From NCBI GenBank assembly GCA_016946835.1, contig JACVTC010000043.1, forward strand, positions 579,501 to 643,500: a DNA stretch of 64,000 nt. Direction: 5' to 3'. Positions 35,441 to 47,334 of the stretch are shown in pieces. The position numbers were made by a program, and so were the translations under genes. This DNA is from Neocallimastix lanati (nom. inval.). Lineage: Eukaryota; Neocallimastigomycota; Neocallimastigomycetes; Neocallimastigales; Neocallimastigaceae. Positions within the stretch are counted from its first letter, which is position 1. Each line of letters begins with the position of its first letter. The notes below the pieces were generated by a model. That model was not told where the DNA came from. It was given only the letters and a program-made list of their open reading frames with translations, and ran no database searches.

Positions 35441-38112
35441 TTCTTAACTTTAATAATTTTAAAGTATAAATTTTAAAATATTTTTTTGTTAAAAGAAGGG
35501 TGATTATAAATATTTACTTTTAAATGAAAACAAGAAAAAAAGGATAAAAAAAAAATAACTAAAGACTTAAATAATTTAACGAAAATTTTATGCTTATCTT
35601 TATATTTTAAAATGAAAAAAAAAAAAAAAAATAAATAAATAAATAAAAATAAATTTTTAATATATTTACATTTAACATATAATTAAATATTATTTTTTAT
35701 TTTTTAATTTTTATTTTTTTTTTATTTTTTATTTTTTTTTTAAATTATTTTTAATTTATTTTAGAAATAGTTTAATTTTCCCAATTATAATTATATTAAA
35801 ATCTTTTTAAATATTTAATTATCCTTATATATTTATTTATATATATACTATATATATTATATATAAATTATTAAATATATTATATATATTTATTATTTAT
35901 ATTATATATATATATTATATATTTTTTCTCTCTCTTTTGTTGTTTTAATACTATTTTTATATAAATCATTTAATTATATAAGTATAAAATTTTATTTATA
36001 TAATATTAATTATATATATAGAATATATATAAATATATTCTATATATATAAAGATACCATGATAATTAAAAATTTTTATCAACAAATAACCATATATAAA
36101 TTGTTTATTATTAATATAATGAATAATTCCTAATTTAAATTATTAAATATATTATTAATACATTTATATAATTATGGTACTATATTAATCTACAAATTAG
36201 TTTAAAATTTGATGTCAACTAAGATCAACAAATAATTTGTTTAGTTTTATGTTACTTCAAAAAAAATAAAAAAAAGTTTATTATATATATTTTTTATAAT
36301 TTAATTTAATTTAATTAAAAATTAATAATAAATAAATAGATAAATAGATAAATAATAAATAAATAGATAAATAACAAATAAATAGATAAATAATAAATAG
36401 ATAAATAATAAATAAATGGATAAATAAAAATTTAATAAATTTTTATTTTTTAATAATAATAATAATAATATATAATCTATAATAATCGAATAATGAAAAG
36501 TTATTTATGAGAAGAATTTAAAATTTTCATTTCATTATTAAAATAATATTATAAACTTTTTATGCATTAAATTTAAAAAGTAATACATAAAAATAATAAT
36601 TAAATAATAAATAATTAAATAATAAATAATTAAATAATAAATAATAAATAATTAAATAATTAAATAATTAAATAATTAAATAATAAATAATTAAATAATA
36701 AATAATTAAAAAGAAAAAAAAAATCTATACTATCAAAGTAAATTATAATTTTTGTAAATACCATAGATTAATCTTTTATCTTTACTTTTTTTTTTATATA
36801 TTATTTTATTTTTAATTAGTCTTTAATTGTTTTTTTTTATTGTATATATTTATTAAAAAAAAAAAGTTCATTAAAAAAATTAATCAAATTACGAAAGTGG
36901 CATTTGTTTATTAATAATATTATTAGTTATCTATTTATTTATTATTTATGTAAATTTTTTTTTTTTTTATACAATGGTCAGTTGTTTATTATTTCGAAAA
37001 TTAAAATTTAAAAAATTTAATTATAATAAATTCAATTAATAATTAAAGAATTAGTAATAATCACATATATATAAATAATTTTATTAAATAGAAAATAATC
37101 ATCATTATTTAGATAATATATATATATATATATGAGATTAATAAGAATAATAATTACATAATATGAGATTAATAAGAATAATAATTACATAATATGAGAT
37201 TAATAAGAATAATAATTACAATTAAAATAATTAATATTCAATAATTAATAGTCAATAATAATAAAGACTATAATTAATAATTAAAATTTTAATTAATAAT
37301 TATTATAATTATAGTAATAAATGATGATAGTGTTAAAATTTAGAATAATTTTAATTTAAATGTATTGTATATATATACATATTCATATATATTCATATGT
37401 ACATATACATCTATATATTTTACTTTAAATAAAATTATTTTCACTGATAAAATAATGCTATTTATAACAATTTAATATTATGAATAGTTATAGTAAAAGA
37501 ATTAAAATATATAATAATATTATTAAAAATATTAGAAATGATTATAATAATAGCAGTTAATTGATTAATCTTGGTTATTTGAAATAACCAATTCATTAAA
37601 TTATTTATTTATATATTTTATTGATTGATTGATTAATAGTTATTATATTAATTGCCTCTATGAATAAAGAATAGTTGCCATAAAATATTTTGAACACAAT
37701 AGTAAAATACAAACATTTAAACAACTGAATTAAGTTATTTACTATTATTAATAGTTCATGGATAACCTTATTGCTCATAAGATTATATATATTCATATTC
37801 TATATATTCTTTACCATACTATACCATATTAAAGATTAAAGTTAAAAAAAAAAAAATTAAAAGTAAAAATATCTTTTTTTTACATATTATGTATTTGTAT
37901 TTTAGATTTTTTTTTTTTTATAATTAAATTTTTTTATTTTTTTTTAATATTATTAATAGTTACACAAAGCTTAATTGTAATTCAGAAAAAAATATATATA
38001 TAAATATTTATATATATATGTATATATATATTTTACTTTCACTATACATTTACTTTTATAATGATGAAAAAAATAAGAAATAAATATATATATATTTTTA
38101 TTAATTTAAAAT
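35441..38112. other. AT-rich intergenic, no gene seen
   Basis: A/T-only DNA. It includes AATAAATAGATA-type repeats (36330-36425), TAATTAAATAA-type repeats (36595-36710) and three tandem copies of a unit of about 31 bp (37131-37219, GAGATTAATAAGAATAATAA core). Nothing is coding by composition. Confidence 0.5.
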
Positions 38113-38610
38113 TTATTTTTTATAAAATAAAATAAAATAAAATAAAATAAAATAAAATAAAATAAAATAAAATAAAATAAAATAAAATAAAATAAAATAA
38201 AATAAAATAAAATAAAATAAAATAAAATAAATAGTAGAAATATAAATATGAAGTACAGATTGAATATAATAAAAATAAAATAAAATAAATAGTAGAAATA
38301 TAAATATAGTACAGATTGAATATAATAAAATAAAATAAAATAAAATAAAATAAATAGTAGAAATATAAATATGAAGTACAGATTGAATATAATAAAAATA
38401 AAATAAAATAAATAGTAGAAATATAAATATAGTACAGATTGAATATAATAAAATAAAATAAAATAAAATAAAATAAATAGTAGAAATATAAATATGAAGT
38501 ACAGATTGAATATAATAAAATAAAATAAAATAAAATAAATAGTAAAATATAAATATAAAGTACAGATTGAATAAAATAAAATAAAATAAAATAAAATAAA
38601 AAAAAGTTAA
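38113..38610. repeat. minisatellite: (AAAAT)n with six interspersed 40-nt units
   Basis: Pure AAAAT repeats run from 38117 to about 38230. They then alternate with six copies of a longer unit, AGTAGAAATATAAATATGA plus AGTACAGATTGAATATAATA, near 38248, 38309, 38375, 38431, 38498 and 38560. Copies vary by a GA indel and by single bases. The same unit occurs, inverted, inside an LCB2 intron at about 46.2-46.35 kb. Confidence 0.9.
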
Positions 38611-38788
38611 ATTACATTTAATAATAATAATAATTATTATTATCTCATGACAAAAAGAGATTAATAAAACTTTTTTCAAGTATTATAAATGGAAAGACAT
38701 TTCTTTTACAAACTTTATTATTTATAATTCTTTCATTCTTTATATTTTTTTTTTTTTTTTTTATTTTTTTTTTTTTTTTTTTTTTTTT

Positions 38789-38975
38789 GAATTGCTTTGA
38801 ATCTATATATGAATCTACCTACATATATTTTCTATAGTATAATTAGTAAGACAGGCAAGCAGGGTCAATGCCTCTGAAAGAGGAGACCAAAATTTCTTTT
38901 AGATAGTCAATTTAAACCCTAATCCGGAATAAGCGGTATTGAGATGAGGGTTCGTTGCATATAAACTTTTTTCTG
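38789..38975 (-). other. unexplained mixed-composition island ending in poly-A (minus strand)
   Basis: About 185 bp of normal complexity. On the minus strand it runs from GCAACGAACCCTCATCTC through CCGCTTATTCCGGATTAGGG and TCTCCTCTTTCAGAGG to a run of A (T-run on the plus strand, 38767-38788). A perfect inverted repeat, CCTCT-gaa-AGAGG, is visible at 38871-38883. It has no reading frame and no recognisable tRNA or snRNA. A retroposed RNA is possible. Confidence 0.4.
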
Positions 38976-39045
38976 AATTTATTTATACACTTTATTTTGA
39001 ATATTACTTTTTATTTCACGTTACTATTTTTTTTATTAATTCCGT

Positions 39046-39100
<55 letters not shown>

Positions 39101-39349
39101 AATAATAAAATATTCATGTAATTAATAAATAAAGTTTAAAGTTCGCAATAATTGCGGCTGTAAAAAATATATATATATTTTATATAAATACTATTTATAT
39201 AAATACTTTAATTAATTTTAATTTATTTTATTTTATTTTTTAATTTTTCTTTTAATTTTAATTTTTTTAAAATTCGTTTCTTATCAAAAATATATATAAA
39301 TATAAACATATATATAAATATATAAATATATAAATTATTTTTAAGGATA

Positions 39350-39668
39350 AATTGTTTGAATAATATTATTTATTTATGTTATTTATGGTTATTAACTTAT
39401 CATTGAATTATTGATTAACAATCTTAATCTGACCATTATTTAGCAATATTCAGATATCCTAGGATGATGATATATAGTAATAGATAGTAGGACAGTCTAT
39501 AACTATAACTTAGGATATATCGATTGTTAATATACCTAGTAGGATATAGATAGCGAGTATTATTGGTACGATAGCTATATACTCAATGGTTCACTAATAT
39601 CGATAGTTAAGATTGACTAATATTAGTAGTAACAATAGTGGGATCTTGAAATATTGCCATTTTAATTA
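39350..39668. other. unexplained degenerate-repeat segment
   Basis: About 300 bp with slightly higher GC and diffuse internal repetition of TAGGATATAGATAG / GATAGTAGGA / TATCGATAGTTA motifs. It lies directly against the poly-A end of the LINE copy at 39669. No coding frame. Confidence 0.4.
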
Positions 39669-40030
39669 TTTTTTTTTTTTTAGACTAGGAATAAACTTTA
39701 TTTAATAATATTTATTAAAAAAAAATACATGAAAATAAAAATTCATAAAATTTTTTATGTTAATATTAAAAAAAAAAAAAGAACATTATGAATTTCGAGA
39801 AGGAAATGGCCTCTAACTCTTCCTATTTGTCGATGATAACTCCATGTGGATAAAAAATTTATCATTCTAATCTTATAATCAGAATTTCTTCTTCGCCTTA
39901 TTTATTCTTGGACAACGGTAGATCTAATGGTATACAAATTAATCATCGCAATATAATCATAACATGAGTAAGGGATTCTGTAAGCCCCACAAAAAATAAA
40001 TATGAAATCGGAAAAAGAAGACTCTCTCTC
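39669..40030 (-). mobile_element. LINE 3' end, strongly 5'-truncated copy
   Basis: The minus-strand copy ends in poly-A (T-run 39669-39680). It shares with the 29.4 kb LINE the block ATTTGTATACCATTAGATCTACCGTTG / GGTATTCC..GAATCTACCGTTG and the terminal block reading VIIDK.EELEA against IIIDE.EKLET. Only about 360 bp of 3' sequence is present, with no RT domain. It is inert. Confidence 0.7.
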
Positions 40031-40626
40031 TCGAAGGTAAATTGAATTGAAAGATATTATTAATAAAAAATAAAGAATAAAAAATAAAAATTAAAAAATA
40101 AATAAAATGAAAAAAAAAATAAAATAAAAAAATAAAGATTAAAAAATAAAGATTAAAAAATAAAGAATAAAAATAAAATATAATATAATATAATAAAAAC
40201 GCCTTCTTTCCCCTGAACCTATTTTTAAGATCTTTAATTTATATTATCTAAAATTTTAATAAATAATAAAAGAGAGACTTTTTTTTTGAATAATCGGAAT
40301 AATTCATTTCTTGATTTTGTTAAGAACACTCTGAGAAGACATGCTACTCTCAGAATTGAAAAAAAAAAAGCATGTTTAACAATTAATAATTAATAATAGG
40401 GTAGTTTTTTTTTTTTTTTTTTTTTTTAATTACTACATTAGATTATTATGATTAATAGCTTCTATTGTATTTCCCTTATTTAACTTTTTTTTTTTTTTGC
40501 TTCCTTTATCAATTAAATTATATAATAATAATAATAATAATAATAATATTTGAATTATATATATATATATATAATATAAATATAAAAACCAATTTTGATT
40601 TTTTAAAATAAAAATTGAATTATATA

Positions 40627-40660
<34 letters not shown>

Positions 40661-41498
40661 ATAAAAAGAAAAAGAAAAAAAATTTTTCTAATTGATGATG
40701 AAAATTTTATATGTTTTATTTATTAATTATTAATTGTTAGAATATGTGAAACATATGAAATAAATGTCATATTTATTATTTCTAATAGATTAAGAGTCTC
40801 AGTGACTCTCATTAGGACTCTCTGAAGGATGAATTCTAAGCCGGACAATATCATTATATAACCCCTAACGTTATGTGGAGGAGAAAATTATTGAAAATTC
40901 TAATTCTTATAATTTAAAATGGCAGAAACCAAAGAAAGCTAGTCATAAATAAATAAATGATTGTTGTAAAATCTAACGAGTATTCAGTCAAAATTAATTA
41001 AAACTTGAATCATAAATTACCTATTAATAACGGTTTATTCGTTTATCCACCAAACGTCAAATAATCAAATACAAAAAAATACAAGGTATATATAGTTACA
41101 AATAAAATAATCATAATAGTTTCAACAAAACATAATACAACTATTACACTATACGAAATTTTAAGGTTCATACTGAACCTACAAAATAGAAGATATAATA
41201 GGTTTCATCTTATCCACAAAGAGTGACACTTTGGTCACCTTTTACCAACAAAAGTACACAGCTTGAAGGTTATTGTTAAGCCAGTTCTAAAGTATATATT
41301 TATACAATTTACTATTACATGTGTAACTACAAACAAAGGTTGAAAGATGCTTCATTACAAGAAAGCATATAATATATAACCAATGAGTTATATAATTCGA
41401 TGAAGTTTTTAATCTCATCGGACTCTTTTTGAAGCTACTCAAGATAACAAATTGCTTATAATAAACAAAAAAATTCTTACATTTAATTAATCTATATG

Positions 41499-41532
<34 letters not shown>

Positions 41533-41569
41533 CAATATAAAATATATTTACTGAAAATACACTTATTTA

Positions 41570-41617
<48 letters not shown>

Positions 41618-42289
41618 ATTCATTTACATACAATTCCAGAAATTAGAAATATCCTTCATTTAAATAAAATTATAATATGTTACAAATTTAGAAGAATAAA
41701 TAAATAATCACTATAAAATATTCTAATTAATATATTTTATTTGGAATAATAACTTAATAAAATTTTAACTACTACTTAATTATAAAAAGAATATATTTTT
41801 GAAGAAAGATGTCAGTTAATATATAATAATATATACATAACTATATACATTAATCATATATTTTTCATATATAATAGACCTATATTATAAAAAAAAAAAA
41901 AAATGTTATCAATGTTATGACGCCAACTTAACTAAAACAAGCGGTGATAGTATTACACAAACCTCATATCTACTACATTAATTAAAATTGTTGTGAACGT
42001 TAAATTATTGGTTAAATATTTACTAATGAACTTAGCTGACTTCTCATAATTTAAAAAATTATTAACTTGAGGAGAGGGGAATAAACGTGATAATCAATTC
42101 TTAAAAAAATTTTTTAACCATTGAGTATATAGCTAAATTATCTAAATTATTTAGATAATTTTTTACTTTCTTAAAAAGGAATATTATTTATTTATTTATT
42201 GTTTTTATGAAGCTCATTTAAATTATAATTGAAATTAAAGTTAACCTATAAATTCCAAATTCCAAATTCCAAATTATTATTATTATTAT
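40031..42289. other. intergenic with moderately complex debris
   Basis: 40031-40730 is simple A/T repeats. 40736-41480 and 41900-42110 have normal complexity but no open frame and no identified homology. The first begins TGTTAGAATATGTGAAACAT and contains GAGTCTCAGTGACTC. The second contains a purine tract, GAGGAGAGGGGAA, at 42071-42083. They look like decayed retroelement parts (LTR and tract-like), but this is not proven. Confidence 0.4.
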
Positions 42290-42689
42290 TGATAAAGAAT
42301 TTTTATAATTTAATAATTTTATAATTTAAAATTAATAGAATATACACGTGATCAAACATAATATAAATTTTACATTTATACTTATTATTTGAAATGGTCT
42401 CTTTTTTTGTAAAAGACGGAAAATATTGTAATAAAAATGTGTTTTTAATAACATATATTAACAGTGGTTAACATATGAAAACTTATAAATTAATAAAGTG
42501 TTTAAATACAAAAATATAAGATAAATTAATTGTGTAAAAATTTATTTTATATTTACTTTCTATATTAATTATTTATTGTAGTAATTAATTTTAATATAAG
42601 TTGTAAAATAGTTCTTTCTTAAAAGTTAGAATTTAACTACAACTTTAGAATAACATTATAATATTAATAAATATATTATACTGTTATCA
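42290..42689 (+). repeat. 5' LTR of the compact element
   Basis: 400 bp, TGATAA/TTATCA terminal inverted repeats. Near-identical to 44375-44774. Confidence 0.92.
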
Positions 42690-42712
42690 ATTGGTGGAGA
42701 GTCGATCTTCCC
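42690..42712 (+). other. primer-binding site of the compact element
   Basis: ATTGGTGGAGAGTCGATC directly follows the LTR. The first 11 bases equal those at 15938 in the Ty3 element, and the following bases diverge. Confidence 0.6.
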
Positions 42713-42850
42713 AGGGTGCAACTTACAAAATTTTATATTTTGTATTCAAATTTTTGTGAAAAAATCAATTTTTAATTTAGGGAAAATATAACTTCCTAAT
42801 AATTTATTTTAAAATTCATAATTGTATTGTATGATTATGTTGTAATAACC

Positions 42851-44256
42851 ATGTTGGATTCAAAGCATATGATTGATATTTTAAGGTGTAATACTATTCC
42901 AAGTGTTTACGCTTTAGTTGATGACCAAATTGCAAAGGTTAAAGTATATAGACAAAACACTGTCAATATAATCTCGGAAAATTTATTTAATAAGATTTCG
43001 AAAGGAAAAAAAGTAATAAAACAAAAACATCAATACTTTGTTACAGAAACTGACTTTTTTATGGATTCCAATTCTATGGTTGAGTTAGAGATAAAGTTTA
43101 AAAATGCAACTATTAAAGATACCTTTTGGATTGCTTATGATATTGATGATTCTTATGATATTCTAATTAGCTTTTCAGTTCAAAGAAAATACTCCTTATA
43201 TGTTTCTTATGATGACTCTTTATGTATGAAATTAAAAGATACAAAGGAACATATTACTATATCATTACCTTCAGATGTGTATTCTATAAAAGAATTTTTA
43301 GAGTGGTCTAAACTTAAAAGCATTACATATAATAATGAAAATCACGATGAGATCCATGAAAGTATTCAGCTTAGCGATAGTAAAGAAACAAAACTACGTG
43401 AAATTGATGATATTAAAGATATTGAAATTCAAAATTTAAAAACCTTATTAAGTCAACTTCAAGCTGATTATAATAAATTGAAAGAGACAAGTAATTCAAA
43501 TATTGAAAAATTAAAGAAAAATTATAACAAACTATATGCTCAAAATCAAAAAGGTAATATCACTATTTATAATCTGAGTAAACAAAATAATCAATTAAAA
43601 GAAGATTTAAATAATCTTGAAGAATGTAACTATACTTTAAATAATAATTTAAACTTAAGTAATAATGAAATTAATGTACTTTTAAAAAAAAACAAACAAA
43701 TGGAAGAACAAAATGAAAAGAAATCTCAAGTAATTTCTTCATTAAACGATAAGATTGATGAATATGATAAATCAAATTATAAATTATTTTGTCAAATAAA
43801 TGTTATACAAAACGAATTACTCCAAGAGAAAGAGAAAAATCAAAACTTAAAAAAATATTAATGATGAATTAAAATCAAATATTGAGGAATTAAAAAGTAA
43901 AATGATACATGATGAATTCAGTAAAATAAGACAACATGATACAAATCTTCAGCTACCATTGAAATCTGATGAATCAAAATTAATTAACATGGAAAATGTA
44001 AGAAAAATTAAATTCAATTTCGGATATGTCTAATCAAATTGTGTATACTGATAAACCACGAAAAGAGATAATATTTAATAAAAAAATGAAAAAGAACATT
44101 GGTTATGAATTTTCCAATCTTATGAAAATATACTACGGATCTTTAAAATTAATTGGAAACTATAAAACTACAAGACATTACTTTGAAATATTATTAAAAT
44201 TTAAACATTTTATATTTCGTAATTCTTATTTATTTATTTTAATAAGATTTTCATAA
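42851..44256 (+). pseudogene. pseudo-retropepsin plus coiled-coil protein of the compact LTR element, frameshifted
   Basis: The ATG at 42851 (MLDSKHMIDI) is the first in frame. Residues 1-130 resemble a retropepsin: NTVNIISENLFNKI aligns with SNLNLVSTSYLNSL of the Ty3 protease, and SYDILISFSVQ with YFDLLIGLKTI. The catalytic DSG is replaced by YRQ, so no proteolysis is expected. From about residue 180 to the stop at 43861 the protein is a long coiled coil (for example NLKTLLSQLQADYNKLKE and NNQLKEDLNNLEE). A one-base change in an A-run at about 43850 continues the coil as NDELKSNIEELKSKMIHDEF. A second shift near 44005 leads to MSNQIVYTDKPRKEIIF and the end at 44256. The role is unknown; a structural or particle-binding function is a guess. 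Confidence 0.75.
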
Positions 44257-44360
44257 ATAATTATTATTTTAGTGTTAGATAATTATTAGATAAATTATAA
44301 ATTTATTAAATATTAAAAATTTATTTATTATTTTATTCAGCTATCCCAAAGTGATATCTT

Positions 44361-44371
44361 AAGGGAGGAAG
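44361..44371 (+). other. polypurine tract of the compact element
   Basis: AAGGGAGGAAG lies three bases before the 3' LTR. Confidence 0.75.
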
Positions 44372-44374
44372 TCT

Positions 44375-44774
44375 TGATAAAGAATTTTTATAATTTAATA
44401 ATTTTATAATTTAAAATTAATAAAATATACACGTGATCAAACAAATTATAAATTTTTCATTTATACTTATTATTTGAAATGGTCTCTTTTTTTGTAAAAG
44501 ACGGAAAATATTGTAATAAAAATGTGTTTTTAATAACATATATTAACAGTGGTTAACATATGAAAACTTATAAATTAATAAAGTGTTTAAATACAAAAAT
44601 ATAAGATAAATTAATTGTGTAAAAATTTATTTTATATTTACTTTCTATATTAATTATTTATTGTAGTAATTAATTTTAATATAAGTTGTAAAATAGTTCT
44701 TTCTTAAAAGTTAGAATTTAACTACAACTTTAGAATAACATTATAATATTAATTAATATATTATACTGTTATCA
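44375..44774 (+). repeat. 3' LTR of the compact element
   Basis: 400 bp. Differences from the 5' LTR include a G/A near the start, a small rearranged ATAATATAA/AATTATAA patch and one T/A near the end. Confidence 0.92.
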
Positions 44775-44790
44775 ATTATTATTATTATTA

Positions 44791-44832
<42 letters not shown>

Positions 44833-44864
44833 TTTTTTTATTTTTTTATTTTTTTATTTATTTA

Positions 44865-44895
<31 letters not shown>

Positions 44896-45258
44896 TAAAT
44901 TTTTTTATTTTTAAATTTTTTATTAATATTTTAATTTTTTTTATTAAATTATTATTATTATTATTATAATTATTATTTAATATATAAAAATTCCAATACA
45001 AAAAAAAAAAAAAAAGTTTTAAATTATGAAAATAAAAAATTTTTATATTTATATAAATATATATATATATATATATATTTTTTTTTTTTCCTTTCCTTTC
45101 CTCTCTTTACTTCATATATTTTATATTTCATGTTTTATTTTTAATTAATTAATTAATTAATTATTCATTTATTTATTTTCTATTTATTTGTTTATTTTTC
45201 CCCTTTTCTTAAAAAAAAAAAAAAAATGAAAAAAAAAAAAGAATAAAAAAAAAAAAAA
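44775..45258. other. AT-rich intergenic between the compact element and LCB2
   Basis: (ATT)n target tract, T and A homopolymers and (TTAA)n at 45142-45163. No gene seen. Confidence 0.5.
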
Positions 45259-46741
45259 CTAAAATTCGATATTTTTTCTTGTACTGACTTTTAATTGTAA
45301 AAGATCACCAATTTCTGATATTCTTTTCAATATTTCTTCCATATCTTCTCGGGAATGAGAAGCACTACAACAGAAACGTACTCTAGAAGAAAGAATTGGA
45401 GTAGCAGGATAACCTACTACAACAACACCAATCTTTCTTGCAAGTGCTTCTCTAGAAAATGCAGAAATTTTTGCTGGATTGTAAAGTAATAATGGTACAA
45501 CTGGACTGTCCTTATCACCATAAACAATGAATCCCATTTTCTTTAATTCCGTTGAAAGTAATCTTGAATTATCCATTAATTGTTTTATTCTTTTCTTACC
45601 ATCCGAAGTACCATCTTCACCCATTATAATTTTGAAACTAGTAATAATTTGTTGACAAACTAATGGACTCATACCTTCAGCATATACATTGGAATGAGAA
45701 TTAAGTCTAATCCAATCAATAATTTTCTATAATTTAATATTTAATAAAGAAAATAAAAAAAAAAAAAAAAAATTTTATATATATTTTAGATTGTAGATTG
45801 TAGATTATATTTTATATTTAATAATTTTATAATGATTATAATGATAATTAATAATAATTAATAATAATTATGATATAAATTTTAGTAATAATAATATTAT
45901 TATTAATATTAATAATAATTAAATATTTAAAAATTATCTATTGATTATTATCTATTACTAATATATATTAAAAAATGATTTAAAGAAATTATCTGTATAT
46001 AACGTAATTTTTTTAAGTTATACCTTTTTACCAGCAATATAACCACCAGCAGCACCAAAACTTTTTGTAAAAGTACCCATATGAATATCAACTAAGTTTG
46101 GGTCAATATTCCAATAATCACAAACTCCACGACCATTTTTACCTAATGCACCAATGGAGTGAGCTTCATCAACATATAAATAGAACTAAAATATAAATTA
46201 ATATTTATTATAACATTATTTTATTCTATTCAATCTATATTTTCTTATTTAATATTATACTTTTTATTTTATTTTATTTTATTTTATTCTATTTTATTCA
46301 ATCTGTACTTTAATTATATTCATATTCTACTATTTATCATATTTTATGGTATGTTATTTTATTTTATCTCTATTAATTATTTTTTACTTTTCTTTATTAA
46401 GTTATGTTTAAATTATATTATTATATCATCATAACAAAAGAATTAAAAAAAAAAATTTTTTTTTTTTTATTTATTTATTTCTTACCTTATATTTCTTCTT
46501 TAATTCAACTAATTTATCTAATTTTAGAATATTTCCTTCCATAGAATAGAGACCTTCTACCATAACTAAAATCTTTTTCCATGGACGATGAGTACGTGGT
46601 TGACCTTGAGAAATAGCTTCGCGAAGTACACCTTCTAAATCTTTCATATCATTATGTTTAAAAACTCTAATTTTACTTCCAGAAATTCTTGCACCAAAAA
46701 TAAGTGAAGAATGGTTTAATTGATCACTAATAATTAAAGAA

Positions 46742-46803
<62 letters not shown>

Positions 46804-47303
46804 TTTTAAATATTCATATTCATATATTTAAATTTAAAAATAATATTATACAATTAAAAAAAAAAAATTAAATTAAAATTATGAAAAAGAATCTTTTTAT
46901 ATACTTTTTGAACTAATGCTGGAATAGTAGTAGAATTTGTTGCAAAACCCATATTAACAACCATAGCATCTTCTTGCTTAACAAAACGAGCTACCAACTT
47001 TTCTAATTCTCTATGAATTTCATGAGTACCAGCCACCATTCTTGGACTATCTGCAGTAATACCATCTTTTTTTATTGCAGCTTTAACTGCATCTGCGCAT
47101 GGTCCTTTATTTTGAGCAAAACCCAAATAATTGTAGGAAGAAAGATTTAATACTTCTGTAGTTGTACCAGTTAATCTTTTTTTTTTTAAAAAAATACAAA
47201 TTTAAAAATATTTATAATAATAATATACAATATATATATATCATTAATTATTAATTATTTATTTATATACATGTTAATATTAATTATATGTAGTTTATTG
47301 TAT

Positions 47304-47334
<31 letters not shown>

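Larger units (their letters stand above)
42290..44774 (+). mobile_element. compact non-autonomous LTR retrotransposon, 2.49 kb
   Basis: Two 400-bp LTRs (42290-42689 and 44375-44774; TGATAAAG...TGTTATCA) differ at only a handful of positions. ATTAT flanks both outer ends as a 5-bp target duplication. A primer-binding site follows the 5' LTR and a purine tract precedes the 3' LTR. The internal 1.7 kb holds one broken gene and no RT, RNase H, integrase or CCHC knuckle, so it must be moved in trans. Its LTR ends and first primer-site bases match those of the Ty3 element at 15.5 kb, which makes that family the likely helper. Confidence 0.9.

Noticed and set aside
38113-38610. CRISPR-like pattern of similar 40-nt units separated by other sequence
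   Set aside because: The separators are AAAAT repeats, the units vary, and the genome is eukaryotic; it is a minisatellite.
38918-38932. TTTAAACCCTAATCC resembling subtelomeric sequence
   Set aside because: Only a single CCCTAA-like unit, in a non-repetitive island.
41287-41535. 82-residue frame starting with poly-Phe
   Set aside because: Driven by a T-run, without domain, codon or composition support.
42062-42100. Polypurine tract plus TGATAATC as the start of a further LTR
   Set aside because: No second LTR copy and no partner sequence was found; left as unexplained DNA.
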